DNA of 5,113 bases from an uncultured Oscillibacter sp. (GTDB lineage Bacteria > Bacillota > Clostridia > Oscillospirales > Oscillospiraceae). This document shows positions 1 to 5,113 of this stretch, in pieces. Under the pieces are notes generated by a model. It was not told the DNA's origin and ran no database searches. It saw nothing but the letters and a program-made list of their open reading frames with translations. The translations under genes and the position numbers were made by a program. The stretch's first letter is position 1. Every line of letters starts with the position of its first letter. The stretch covers positions 9,252 through 14,364 of the forward strand of contig CAJOFP010000036.1 in assembly GCA_905233795.1 (NCBI GenBank), given 5' to 3'.

Positions 1-19
1 ATTTTCATTTAATCTTAAT

Positions 20-48
20 TTAACAGCGCATGATAATAACATGATAAT
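20..48 (+). promoter_or_regulatory. Predicted sigma70-type promoter of the dipeptidase-HisG gene
   Basis: A -35 box TTAACA (20-25, five of six matches to TTGACA) is separated by exactly 17 bases from a -10 box GATAAT (43-48, five of six matches to TATAAT). Transcription would start near 54-56, leaving a leader of about 25 bases before the ATG at 81. The -10 box lies in the second copy of an 11-bp tandem repeat, so a second GATAAT is present at 32-37, but its -35 region (9-14) is poor. This is motif reading only. Confidence 0.5.
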
Positions 49-50
49 AA
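29..50. repeat. Perfect 11-bp tandem repeat, two copies, over the promoter
   Basis: The word CATGATAATAA occurs twice head to tail (29-39 and 40-50) with no mismatch. The period is close to one helical turn, so both copies face the same side of the DNA. Each copy carries a GATAAT -10-like word. It may be a regulator site or simply a duplicated -10 region; the sequence alone does not decide. Confidence 0.6.
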
Positions 51-80
51 ATCGAATCAGCGGCAAAGGGTGTGCCATTC

Positions 81-1946
81 ATGGCGGGAACTTCTTACAA
101 CAGTAAAGACCAATATATTCATGAAAAAGACATGAAATTACGGCAGAGTTTTGTGCTGTGTTCTCATCTCATGAGCGTCGAGGACGCGGATATTGAAACG
201 GATCGTGAGGGATTTCACGCGCTTCCCGATATGGGAATCGGCGTGATTGGCAAATATCGCGCTTTGCGCGATATGGAAAGCGCGACGCCTAATATTATCG
301 TGCGCGAATCCGTTTATAAAAAACTCTGCGCGGCGGATCGGGCTATGAAGAAAAGACCCGAATATCAAACCTGTCAGCTTGTGGTCACATATGGCTATCG
401 GAGTTTGGAAATTCAGACGGCCTTATGGAATCAGATATACGAGCAAATAAAAATGGAATACCCGGAAGAAAGCGAAAATGAAATCCGGGAAATCGTTCAT
501 ACAAAAATCGCCTATCCTGAAGTGGCCGGACATCCGACGGGCGGGGCCGTCGATGTCGTGATCTATGATTTTGAAAAAGAAGCGTTTCTTGATTTCGGCA
601 CTGAAGTAGGCGATCTCACGACAACAGACGCTTATTATCAATCAGACGCCGTCTCGGAAACCGCGAAAAAACACAGAGCCGATTTGCGCGAATTTATGTG
701 CAAACAGGGATTCGCGCCTTATGATGGCGAATGGTGGCATTTTTCATATGGCGACAGGGAATGGGCGTATTATTACCAGCGGCGCGCCGAACGCCAGCGC
801 CCAAATGAGGAAATTTTACCTGAAGAACGCGTCAAAGCGCTTTACAGACAGAAAAAATTTTCTCAGATTTCTGAAATCGCGCACAGTGAAAAATATAGAT
901 TAAGCAAAGAAATAAAAGAAGAGACGCGCATTCGCCTTGCCGTACAAAAAGACGGAAGATTAACGGAAGAGACTTTGTCGATTCTGGAACGCTCCGGCAT
1001 TGAATTGACCAGAGGCAAACGCGGATTTCTCTCGCAGGCGGGGAATTTCCCGCTGGACGTGTTATTCGTGCGTGATGATGATATTCCGAATCTGGTGGAA
1101 GCGGGCGTGGCCGATTTAGGCATTGTGGGTCAAAATGTCTATTGGGAAAACAGAAGCGCGGGCGCGCCCGGCAGTGGCATTGTAGGCGAAAATTTCTCTT
1201 GGGCCGGAAAGAGCAAAAGCGTTATTGAACGCGAATTAGGCTTCGGAAAATGTTTTCTCGGATTGGCCGTTCCCAAATCATCCGGCATGAAAGCCCTGAA
1301 AGATTTAGTCGGCAAGAGAATCGCTACTTCTTATCATAATCTTACGGAGCAGTTTCTGGAAGTCCACGGATTGAAAGATCAGGTTGAAATTATTGATATT
1401 GCCGGTTCCGTCGAAGTCGCGCCTTTGATTAATTACGCGGACGCGATTATTGACTTAGTCTCTACCGGCAGTTCTTTGAAGCAAAATAATCTGATATTGC
1501 TGAATAATATTCATATACTTGATTCGCAATCCATCCTGATTTCCAATCGCGTGTCGGGAAATGACAGGGAAAAGCGCAAAATCATAGATCGTTTGCTTGA
1601 GAGAATAGACAGTTATCTTCTCGCTAAAAAATATAAACGCGTTGTCATGAACGCGCCCGCTGTAAATCGGGCTGAAATCTGTGATATTCTCGCGGGTCTC
1701 GCGGATGTAAAAGATTTGAGCGATGATGATTCATGCAATGAGGAACTTCGCGCCATGCGGGATTGTCAAAATCCGCTTGCGATTGGGATTCCTGTTGTCC
1801 TGCCGTCTTATGGCTTTGAAAACTGGGACACGATTCAGGTTATTATGAAATTATCTGATCTTTGGAGAATTACGCCTGAATTGAAAAAACTCCGGGTCTG
1901 CAATATTTTATTTTACGATATTGAAGGCCTTATCAATTTTGAATAA
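81..1946 (+). CDS. Fusion protein: VanX-type D-Ala-D-Ala dipeptidase + HisG ATP phosphoribosyltransferase
   Basis: Residues about 50-232 are an M15D (VanX/DdpX) zinc dipeptidase, which cleaves D-Ala-D-Ala. Visible are GYR (R107, matching VanX Arg71), GHPTGGAVD with zinc ligands H151 and D158, and EWWH with catalytic E217 and ligand H220. A charged linker (about 233-282) leads to HisG (from about 283), which joins ATP and PRPP in the first histidine step. HisG motifs present are QKDGRL, RDDDIP (331-336), ADLGIVGQN, KRIATSY, GSVEVAP (442-448) and DLVSTGSSL (458-466, PRPP loop). The C-terminal regulatory domain begins near MNAPA (523) but is divergent. I chose ATG at 81 because AAAGGG (65-70) lies 10 bases upstream; GTG at 72 is one base from it, and ATG at 132 lacks a clear site. 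No signal peptide or membrane segment is seen, so it is probably cytoplasmic. Domain calls are firm; joint function is unknown. Confidence 0.9.
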   Translation: MAGTSYNSKDQYIHEKDMKLRQSFVLCSHLMSVEDADIETDREGFHALPDMGIGVIGKYRALRDMESATPNIIVRESVYKKLCAADRAMKKRPEYQTCQLVVTYGYRSLEIQTALWNQIYEQIKMEYPEESENEIREIVHTKIAYPEVAGHPTGGAVDVVIYDFEKEAFLDFGTEVGDLTTTDAYYQSDAVSETAKKHRADLREFMCKQGFAPYDGEWWHFSYGDREWAYYYQRRAERQRPNEEILPEERVKALYRQKKFSQISEIAHSEKYRLSKEIKEETRIRLAVQKDGRLTEETLSILERSGIELTRGKRGFLSQAGNFPLDVLFVRDDDIPNLVEAGVADLGIVGQNVYWENRSAGAPGSGIVGENFSWAGKSKSVIERELGFGKCFLGLAVPKSSGMKALKDLVGKRIATSYHNLTEQFLEVHGLKDQVEIIDIAGSVEVAPLINYADAIIDLVSTGSSLKQNNLILLNNIHILDSQSILISNRVSGNDREKRKIIDRLLERIDSYLLAKKYKRVVMNAPAVNRAEICDILAGLADVKDLSDDDSCNEELRAMRDCQNPLAIGIPVVLPSYGFENWDTIQVIMKLSDLWRITPELKKLRVCNILFYDIEGLINFE

Positions 1947-1962
1947 ATTTCATGAAATAAAC

Positions 1963-1998
1963 CATCCGTCCGCCGTCATCGCCGACAGCGGGCGGATG
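1963..1998. terminator. Stem-loop terminator between convergent genes
   Basis: An 11-bp stem pairs 1963-1973 with 1988-1998 (ten Watson-Crick pairs and one G-U). After one mismatch, three more pairs (1975-1977 with 1984-1986) extend it. On the plus strand it is followed by TTGATTTCATTT, and on the minus strand by GTTTATTTC. It lies 16 bases after the fusion gene and about 30 bases past the end of the convergent oxidoreductase gene, so it can serve both. The T-tracts are imperfect. Confidence 0.7.
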
Positions 1999-2028
1999 TT
2001 GATTTCATTTCGTATAAATTATTATAAA

Positions 2029-3027
2029 TTATAAATCTCCCGGAAAATAAATGCCGGCGGCCTTTCTGACAGTTTCTATACACCGGATTGTATCCAGCGT
2101 CACGCGGCGGCGTTCCCGGAACGCGTCTCTGTTTTCAGAAAGCAATAATTTTGTGAAATCTTGTATTTCATAATACCAGCGGCTTGGATTTGATTGCTCA
2201 TTCAGCGTTCTATCCGATGTTTTTGTGACTGTCCTGATCTCCCGCAGACCGTTGCCGCCGCCTTTGATATAAATATATCCGTTTTCGCCCTCTATCTGGA
2301 AGAAATTTTCCCCCCATGTATCTTTCGCCCCGGCGCAAAAACTGATAAAATCAGGATATTGCATCGTGACAACGCCGGAAACGTCAATCACGCCTTCCGC
2401 CGTCTGATAGCGATTGGGATGATAGACAGCGGCGTCCGGAGCCCCAAACAGGGCGATGTTTAAATAGATATTATAAATATTAATATCCATCAGACATCCC
2501 CCGGCATATTTCGGATTAAAAATATTCGGCAGCTCTCCGGCGATCAGTTTGTCATATCGGCTGGAATACTGGCTGTAATTGGACATCACCAGACGAACGC
2601 GCCCGATTTTGGACAGTTCCCGTTTTAATATCTTATAATTTGGCAGAAAAGACGTGGGAACGGCTTCATATAAGAAAAGCCCTTTTGATTCCGCGAGATT
2701 GAAAAGCTCTTCCGCCTGATCCGCTCTGGTGCAGAACGGCTTTTCACAGAGAACATGTTTTCCGGCTTCCAACGCTTTTTTGGTCTGTTCATAATGCAAA
2801 AGATTCGGCGTCGCTATATAGACACAATTTACGTCCGTATCCGCGAAAAAGCGATCCATATCCGTATAAATTACATCCGCGCCGTATTCATCCGCCAAAG
2901 ATTTCGCCCGTTCCTCCGTGCGGGAGTAAACCGCCGCGAGAGAGATGCCGTCGGTTTCTTTTACGCCGTCCAGAACGGAACGCGCAATCACGCCGGATCC
3001 GATTGTGCCCAGTCTGATTTCCGTCAT
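2029..3027 (-). CDS. Gfo/Idh/MocA-family NAD(P)-dependent oxidoreductase
   Basis: This 332-residue cytoplasmic enzyme has the usual family length. Residues 1-120 form a Rossmann fold with a nucleotide-binding loop GTIGSGVIA (7-15), a later ATPN (72-75), and the family hallmark EKP (95-97), whose lysine 96 is catalytic. The C-terminal alpha/beta domain contains GGCLMDINIYNI (176-187), where D181 and Y185 stand in the Asp-x3-His/Tyr position. The tyrosine version is what I recall for dihydrodiol dehydrogenase-like members, which oxidise sugars or trans-dihydrodiols. The substrate cannot be read from sequence and no sugar-pathway neighbour helps. GGGAGG (complement of 3036-3041) sits 8 bases before the ATG, which settles the start. 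A terminator separates it from the flavodiiron gene upstream, so it is probably its own transcription unit. Confidence 0.9.
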   Translation of the reverse strand: MTEIRLGTIGSGVIARSVLDGVKETDGISLAAVYSRTEERAKSLADEYGADVIYTDMDRFFADTDVNCVYIATPNLLHYEQTKKALEAGKHVLCEKPFCTRADQAEELFNLAESKGLFLYEAVPTSFLPNYKILKRELSKIGRVRLVMSNYSQYSSRYDKLIAGELPNIFNPKYAGGCLMDINIYNIYLNIALFGAPDAAVYHPNRYQTAEGVIDVSGVVTMQYPDFISFCAGAKDTWGENFFQIEGENGYIYIKGGGNGLREIRTVTKTSDRTLNEQSNPSRWYYEIQDFTKLLLSENRDAFRERRRVTLDTIRCIETVRKAAGIYFPGDL

Positions 3028-3050
3028 AGTTTTTGCCTCCCGCTTCTGAT

Positions 3051-3086
3051 AAAATTCATAAAATTATTAAAATTATTAAAATTATA
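3051..3086. repeat. Four-copy 9-bp A/T tandem repeat upstream of the oxidoreductase
   Basis: Four consecutive 9-base units, AAAATTCAT, AAAATTATT, AAAATTATT and AAAATTATA, fill the leader of the oxidoreductase gene. Read on the minus strand, the units are TATAATTTT, AATAATTTT twice and ATGAATTTT, so the first gives a perfect TATAAT -10 box (complement of 3081-3086). No good -35 box is found 17 bases further upstream (TACGGG). The segment may hold the gene's promoter and also supplies a T-rich tail to the terminator at 3100-3132. Confidence 0.55.
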
Positions 3087-3099
3087 ATATAAACGCCAT

Positions 3100-3132
3100 G
3101 CGCCCCGTACAGGACAAAAGCGTACAGGGCGC
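3100..3132 (-). terminator. Terminator of the flavodiiron protein gene
   Basis: Arms 3100-3110 and 3122-3132 form an 11-bp GC-rich stem with an 11-base loop. In the minus-strand transcript all positions pair, one as G-U. On the plus strand that same position is a C-A mismatch, so the hairpin is built for minus-strand transcription. It lies about 35 bases beyond the flavodiiron stop codon. A T-rich A/T run follows after a GC-containing gap of about nine bases, so the U-tract is not ideal. Confidence 0.65.
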
Positions 3133-3166
3133 GTCTTGATTTTAATATTTTATTATTTTATATTTT

Positions 3167-4375
3167 TTATTTCGACAAATCCGCCGCCAGCGCGTCGGCG
3201 AGGGCTTTCATATCCGGTTCGTTTGAGTCCCGGAAACTGGAATTGATAGTAATGCCCTCGTCTAAAATCGTCATTTTCTTCATGCTTTCCAGCGCTTCTT
3301 TCATGAGTTTGCCGGACTGAATCGCCCAAGAGCCGTTTTCGATAATCGCGCAGGTACGATTTTGCAAATTTAACGCTTTCATATCCGCCAAGAAATTATG
3401 CATCGGCGGGAAAACGCCGAGATTGTAAGTCACGGACGCCAAAACCAGATGGCTGTATTTAAACAAATCCGAGATTAAATAACTTACATGCGTACTGGAT
3501 ACGTCATACATACGGGTATTTAAAATCCCGCGTTGCGCCAATTCAGCCGCTAAAATTTCCGCCGTGTTCTCCGTGTTGCCGTACATGGACGCGTAAACGA
3601 TCATGACGCCCTTTTCTTCCGGTTCGTAAGAACTCCAATGCTGATATTTGTCTAATATATAGCCCAAGTCTTTGCGCCATACGGGGCCATGTAACGGGCA
3701 AATATATTTTATATCCAGACCGGCGGCCTTTTTTAATAAAGCCTGTACCTGCGGCCCGTATTTGCCGACGATATTCGTATAATATCTCCGGGCGTCGTCG
3801 ATCCATTCCCGGTCAAAATCAAATTCATCGGCGAACAATTTGCCGTCCAGAGACCGGAAAGACCCGAACGCGTCGGCTGAGAATAATACGCCGTTTGTTT
3901 TATCAAACGTCACCATCGCTTCCGGCCAGTGAACCATAGGCGCGTTGACAAATACGACTTCATGTTTGCCGAAAGACTGCGTTTCGCCTTCTTTTACTTG
4001 CCGCGTTTTTTCCGGGTCCACCGGATAACCGAAATTACGCAGGAAAGTAAACGCTTTGGGCGTCATGATTAATTTCACATTCGGCCAGCGTAATAACACT
4101 TCTTCGAGAGACGCGGCGTGATCCGGTTCAACGTGATTAATTACCAGATAATCCAAATCGCGGCCATTTAAAACCGCTTTGATATTCTCAATAAACTGAC
4201 GCCCCACCGCCCAGTCCGCGGTATCAAATAAAACCGTCTTTTCGTCCAGTAACACATAAGCGTTATAAGAAACGCCGTGATACAGGGGATGGATATTCTC
4301 AAACAGGGCCAAACGCCGGTCATTGCCGCCTACCCAGTAGAGATCATCCGTCACTTTGCGATAGCAATTCATCAT
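3167..4375 (-). CDS. Flavodiiron protein (A-type flavoprotein, O2/NO reductase)
   Basis: The 402-residue protein is a two-domain flavodiiron protein of the Roo/FprA class, which reduces O2 to water or NO to N2O in the cytoplasm of anaerobes with electrons usually passed from rubredoxin. The N-terminal metallo-beta-lactamase-like domain (about 1-250) has every diiron ligand in place: HVEPDH (H81, E83, D85, H86), H149 in VHWPE, D168 in SADAFG, and H229 in CPLHGP. The flavodoxin domain (about 255-400) begins VMIVYASMYGNTEN, with the FMN phosphate loop at 262-269. There is no C-terminal rubredoxin or flavin-reductase extension, so it is the simple class A form needing an external donor. GGAGGGG (complement of 4386-4392) lies 10 bases before the first of two adjacent ATG codons. 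RNHCP and rubredoxin-like genes lie upstream. Whether O2 or NO is preferred cannot be told. Confidence 0.95.
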   Translation of the reverse strand: MMNCYRKVTDDLYWVGGNDRRLALFENIHPLYHGVSYNAYVLLDEKTVLFDTADWAVGRQFIENIKAVLNGRDLDYLVINHVEPDHAASLEEVLLRWPNVKLIMTPKAFTFLRNFGYPVDPEKTRQVKEGETQSFGKHEVVFVNAPMVHWPEAMVTFDKTNGVLFSADAFGSFRSLDGKLFADEFDFDREWIDDARRYYTNIVGKYGPQVQALLKKAAGLDIKYICPLHGPVWRKDLGYILDKYQHWSSYEPEEKGVMIVYASMYGNTENTAEILAAELAQRGILNTRMYDVSSTHVSYLISDLFKYSHLVLASVTYNLGVFPPMHNFLADMKALNLQNRTCAIIENGSWAIQSGKLMKEALESMKKMTILDEGITINSSFRDSNEPDMKALADALAADLSK

Positions 4376-4392
4376 AATACTATTGCCCCTCC

Positions 4393-4442
4393 ATTTTTAT
4401 TATTTATTATTATTTATTTTATTATTTATTATTTTTAATATT
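4393..4442. repeat. A/T-only ATT/ATTT short-period repeat between RNHCP and flavodiiron genes
   Basis: About 50 bases consist only of A and T, built from irregular ATT and ATTT units (for example TTATTATTTATTATTATTTA). They lie directly upstream of the flavodiiron ribosome binding site. On the minus strand this reads as AATAA/AAATAA runs containing many weak -10-like words. A weak -35 candidate TTGCGA (complement of 4445-4450) lies just upstream. No hairpin is present, so read-through from the RNHCP gene is likely. Confidence 0.5.
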
Positions 4443-4452
4443 TATCGCAAGT

Positions 4453-4848
4453 TTACGATTGCGCGTTTATATTATTTTCCGGCTTTAATCCCGCCATTTC
4501 CCGCATATACTCCACGGGAAACGGCGGCTGCGCAATCGGCTTCATAGCGATAGACATTAATTTTATCGGGTTATCATCCGCCGCGATACGATTGGACGAA
4601 AGCCAACCGCAACGGCGGCAACGGTGAATGATCGCCCATTCGCCGTTTTTTCTTACCCAGACCGCCACGGGGTCCATAATGCCGCCGCAATCGGCGGCGC
4701 GGTCGCCCGGCTCCGTATCCAAATGCAGACTGCTTAAACAATTTGAGAATATAACCGCGCCGCAGACCTTGCAGGTAAAACTATCGTAACAGGCGTGCGT
4801 TTTATAATAATTTTTTTCGTATGCCTTACGCTTATTTTCACGATTCAC
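4453..4848 (-). CDS. RNHCP-domain zinc-ribbon protein with an internal deletion
   Basis: The 131-residue protein matches the RNHCP family, small cysteine-rich proteins of unknown function that probably bind zinc. Family blocks are clear: FTCKVCG (24-30), CLSSLHLD (37-44), PGDRAADCGGIM (47-58), VWVRKNGEWAIIHRC (63-77), CRRCG (77-81) and SNRIAADDNP (85-94). Remaining cysteines are 26, 29, 37, 54, 77 and 80. In the homologues I remember, about 10-15 residues carrying HRNHCP lie between the first CxxCG and the CLxSLHLD block. Here only AVIFSN separates them, so the name-giving motif and one metal-ligand cysteine are gone, in frame. The start is GTG: AGGAGG (complement of 4857-4862) lies 8 bases upstream and no better ATG exists. 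The N-terminus is basic and probably unstructured. It lies 77 bases upstream of the flavodiiron gene, with no terminator between, so co-transcription is likely. Confidence 0.85.
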   Translation of the reverse strand: MNRENKRKAYEKNYYKTHACYDSFTCKVCGAVIFSNCLSSLHLDTEPGDRAADCGGIMDPVAVWVRKNGEWAIIHRCRRCGWLSSNRIAADDNPIKLMSIAMKPIAQPPFPVEYMREMAGLKPENNINAQS

Positions 4849-4903
4849 GGGTTTATCCTCCTGAAATTAAATTAAAAATATAATAAAAAATATTTTTAAT
4901 CTT

Positions 4904-4940
4904 CCGGGAGGTTTTTACGGGATTGGCGCAAACCTCCCGG
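4904..4940 (-). terminator. Terminator hairpin between rubredoxin-like and RNHCP genes
   Basis: A perfect 11-bp stem pairs 4904-4914 with 4930-4940 around a 15-base loop. In the minus direction it is followed by AAGATTAAAAATATTTTTTA, a T-rich though not immediate tail. The plus side continues with GC-containing sequence, so it suits minus-strand transcription coming from the rubredoxin-like gene. It lies 117 bases beyond that gene's stop and about 40 bases upstream of the RNHCP ribosome binding site, so it could instead act as a leader attenuator. Confidence 0.65.
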
Positions 4941-5002
4941 TCAGCGCGCAAGTCCCAAATATAAATTAAAAAATTTCAAAAGGCGTGTCTCCTCGTTTCT
5001 TC

Positions 5003-5046
5003 TTATATAATTTTATATAATTAATTTTATATAATTTTATATTAAA
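5003..5046. repeat. A/T-only imperfect 24-bp-period repeat downstream of the rubredoxin-like gene
   Basis: The segment 5003-5022 reappears with few changes at 5027-5046, both beginning TTATATAATTTTATA. The palindromic word TTATATAA occurs at 5003-5010, 5013-5020 and 5027-5034. It lies just after the stop codon of the rubredoxin-like gene, in its 3' untranslated region. No function can be assigned. Confidence 0.5.
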
Positions 5047-5057
5047 TTTTATAATTT

Positions 5058-5113
5058 TTATACTTCAATATCAATAAATGCGTCTTTATTTTCGCCGCAA
5101 TACGGACATGTCC
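5058..5113 (-). CDS. Rubredoxin-type protein, C-terminal end only (runs off the window)
   Basis: Reading the minus strand from the window edge gives 17 codons, TCPYCGENKDAFIDIEV, then TAA. This fits the C-terminal knuckle of rubredoxin, W-x-C-P-x-C-G-x-x-K-x-x-F, followed by a short acidic tail and stop. The codon before T is cut, but its last two bases are GG, consistent with TGG (Trp) as in rubredoxin. Rubredoxins carry one Fe(Cys)4 centre and pass electrons to flavodiiron proteins, so the neighbourhood fits. It could equally be the C-terminal rubredoxin domain of a rubrerythrin or another zinc-ribbon protein. The first CxxC pair lies outside the window, so the family cannot be fixed. Confidence 0.6.
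   Translation of the reverse strand, partial: TCPYCGENKDAFIDIEV

Noticed and set aside
72..80. GTG at 72 as the start of the fusion gene
   Set aside because: The AAAGGG ribosome-binding word ends one base before it, which is too close; the same word is well spaced for ATG at 81.
1..80. Riboswitch, T-box or histidine leader before the HisG-containing gene
   Set aside because: The space after the predicted transcription start is about 25 bases, with no hairpins or His-codon run.
138..1123. Several antisense or shifted frames under the fusion gene
   Set aside because: They shadow a strongly supported coding frame and show no domain or ribosome binding site.
2755..3087. 110-codon plus-strand frame
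   Set aside because: It is antisense to the oxidoreductase gene and ends in the A/T repeat (KLLKLLKL), with no family features.
3543..3806. 87-codon minus-strand frame
   Set aside because: It lies wholly inside the flavodiiron gene in another frame, has arginine-rich low-complexity translation and no recognisable motif.
3167..4375. Ordinary metallo-beta-lactamase or glyoxalase II
   Set aside because: The HxExDH ligand pattern, the D168/H229 set and the C-terminal flavodoxin domain identify a flavodiiron protein.
5003..5060. CRISPR array or replication origin suggested by the A/T repeats
   Set aside because: Units are short, imperfect and lack spacers; there are no DnaA-box clusters or cas genes.

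Overview
The window looks like bacterial chromosome from an anaerobe or microaerophile. The support is a flavodiiron protein, the C-terminal end of a rubredoxin-type protein, and an RNHCP zinc-ribbon protein most like those I remember from Clostridia and Negativicutes. Genes are moderately GC-rich with many GCG, CGC and CCG codons, while the spaces between them are almost pure A/T. I cannot name the genus. There are no rRNA or tRNA genes, CRISPR arrays or transposases.

Left part, plus strand (1-2000): a sigma70-like promoter lies within a perfect 11-bp tandem repeat. It precedes one long gene (81-1946) that encodes two unrelated enzymes in a single frame: an N-terminal VanX-type D-alanyl-D-alanine dipeptidase (M15D) and a C-terminal HisG ATP phosphoribosyltransferase. 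The zinc-peptidase residues and the HisG catalytic motifs are intact, and there is no possible internal start between the domains. The C-terminal HisG regulatory domain is strongly altered. A strong stem-loop follows, shared with the convergent gene.

Middle and right part, minus strand (5113 down to 2029): in order of transcription, the last 17 codons of a rubredoxin-like protein, a terminator hairpin, an RNHCP-family zinc ribbon lacking the segment that carries its name-giving motif, a complete flavodiiron protein (FprA/Roo), a second terminator, and a Gfo/Idh/MocA-type NAD(P)-dependent oxidoreductase. Each complete minus-strand gene has a clear GGAGG-type ribosome binding site.

How they may work together: rubredoxin is the usual electron donor of flavodiiron O2/NO reductases, so the right part looks like an oxygen or NO defence cluster. 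The oxidoreductase is separated by a terminator and probably acts alone. The dipeptidase-HisG fusion is the most unusual item: it would join peptidoglycan-precursor or D-Ala-D-Ala turnover to the first step of histidine synthesis in one polypeptide. No other his or van gene is in the window to explain it. Every intergenic gap also carries short-period A/T-only repeats.
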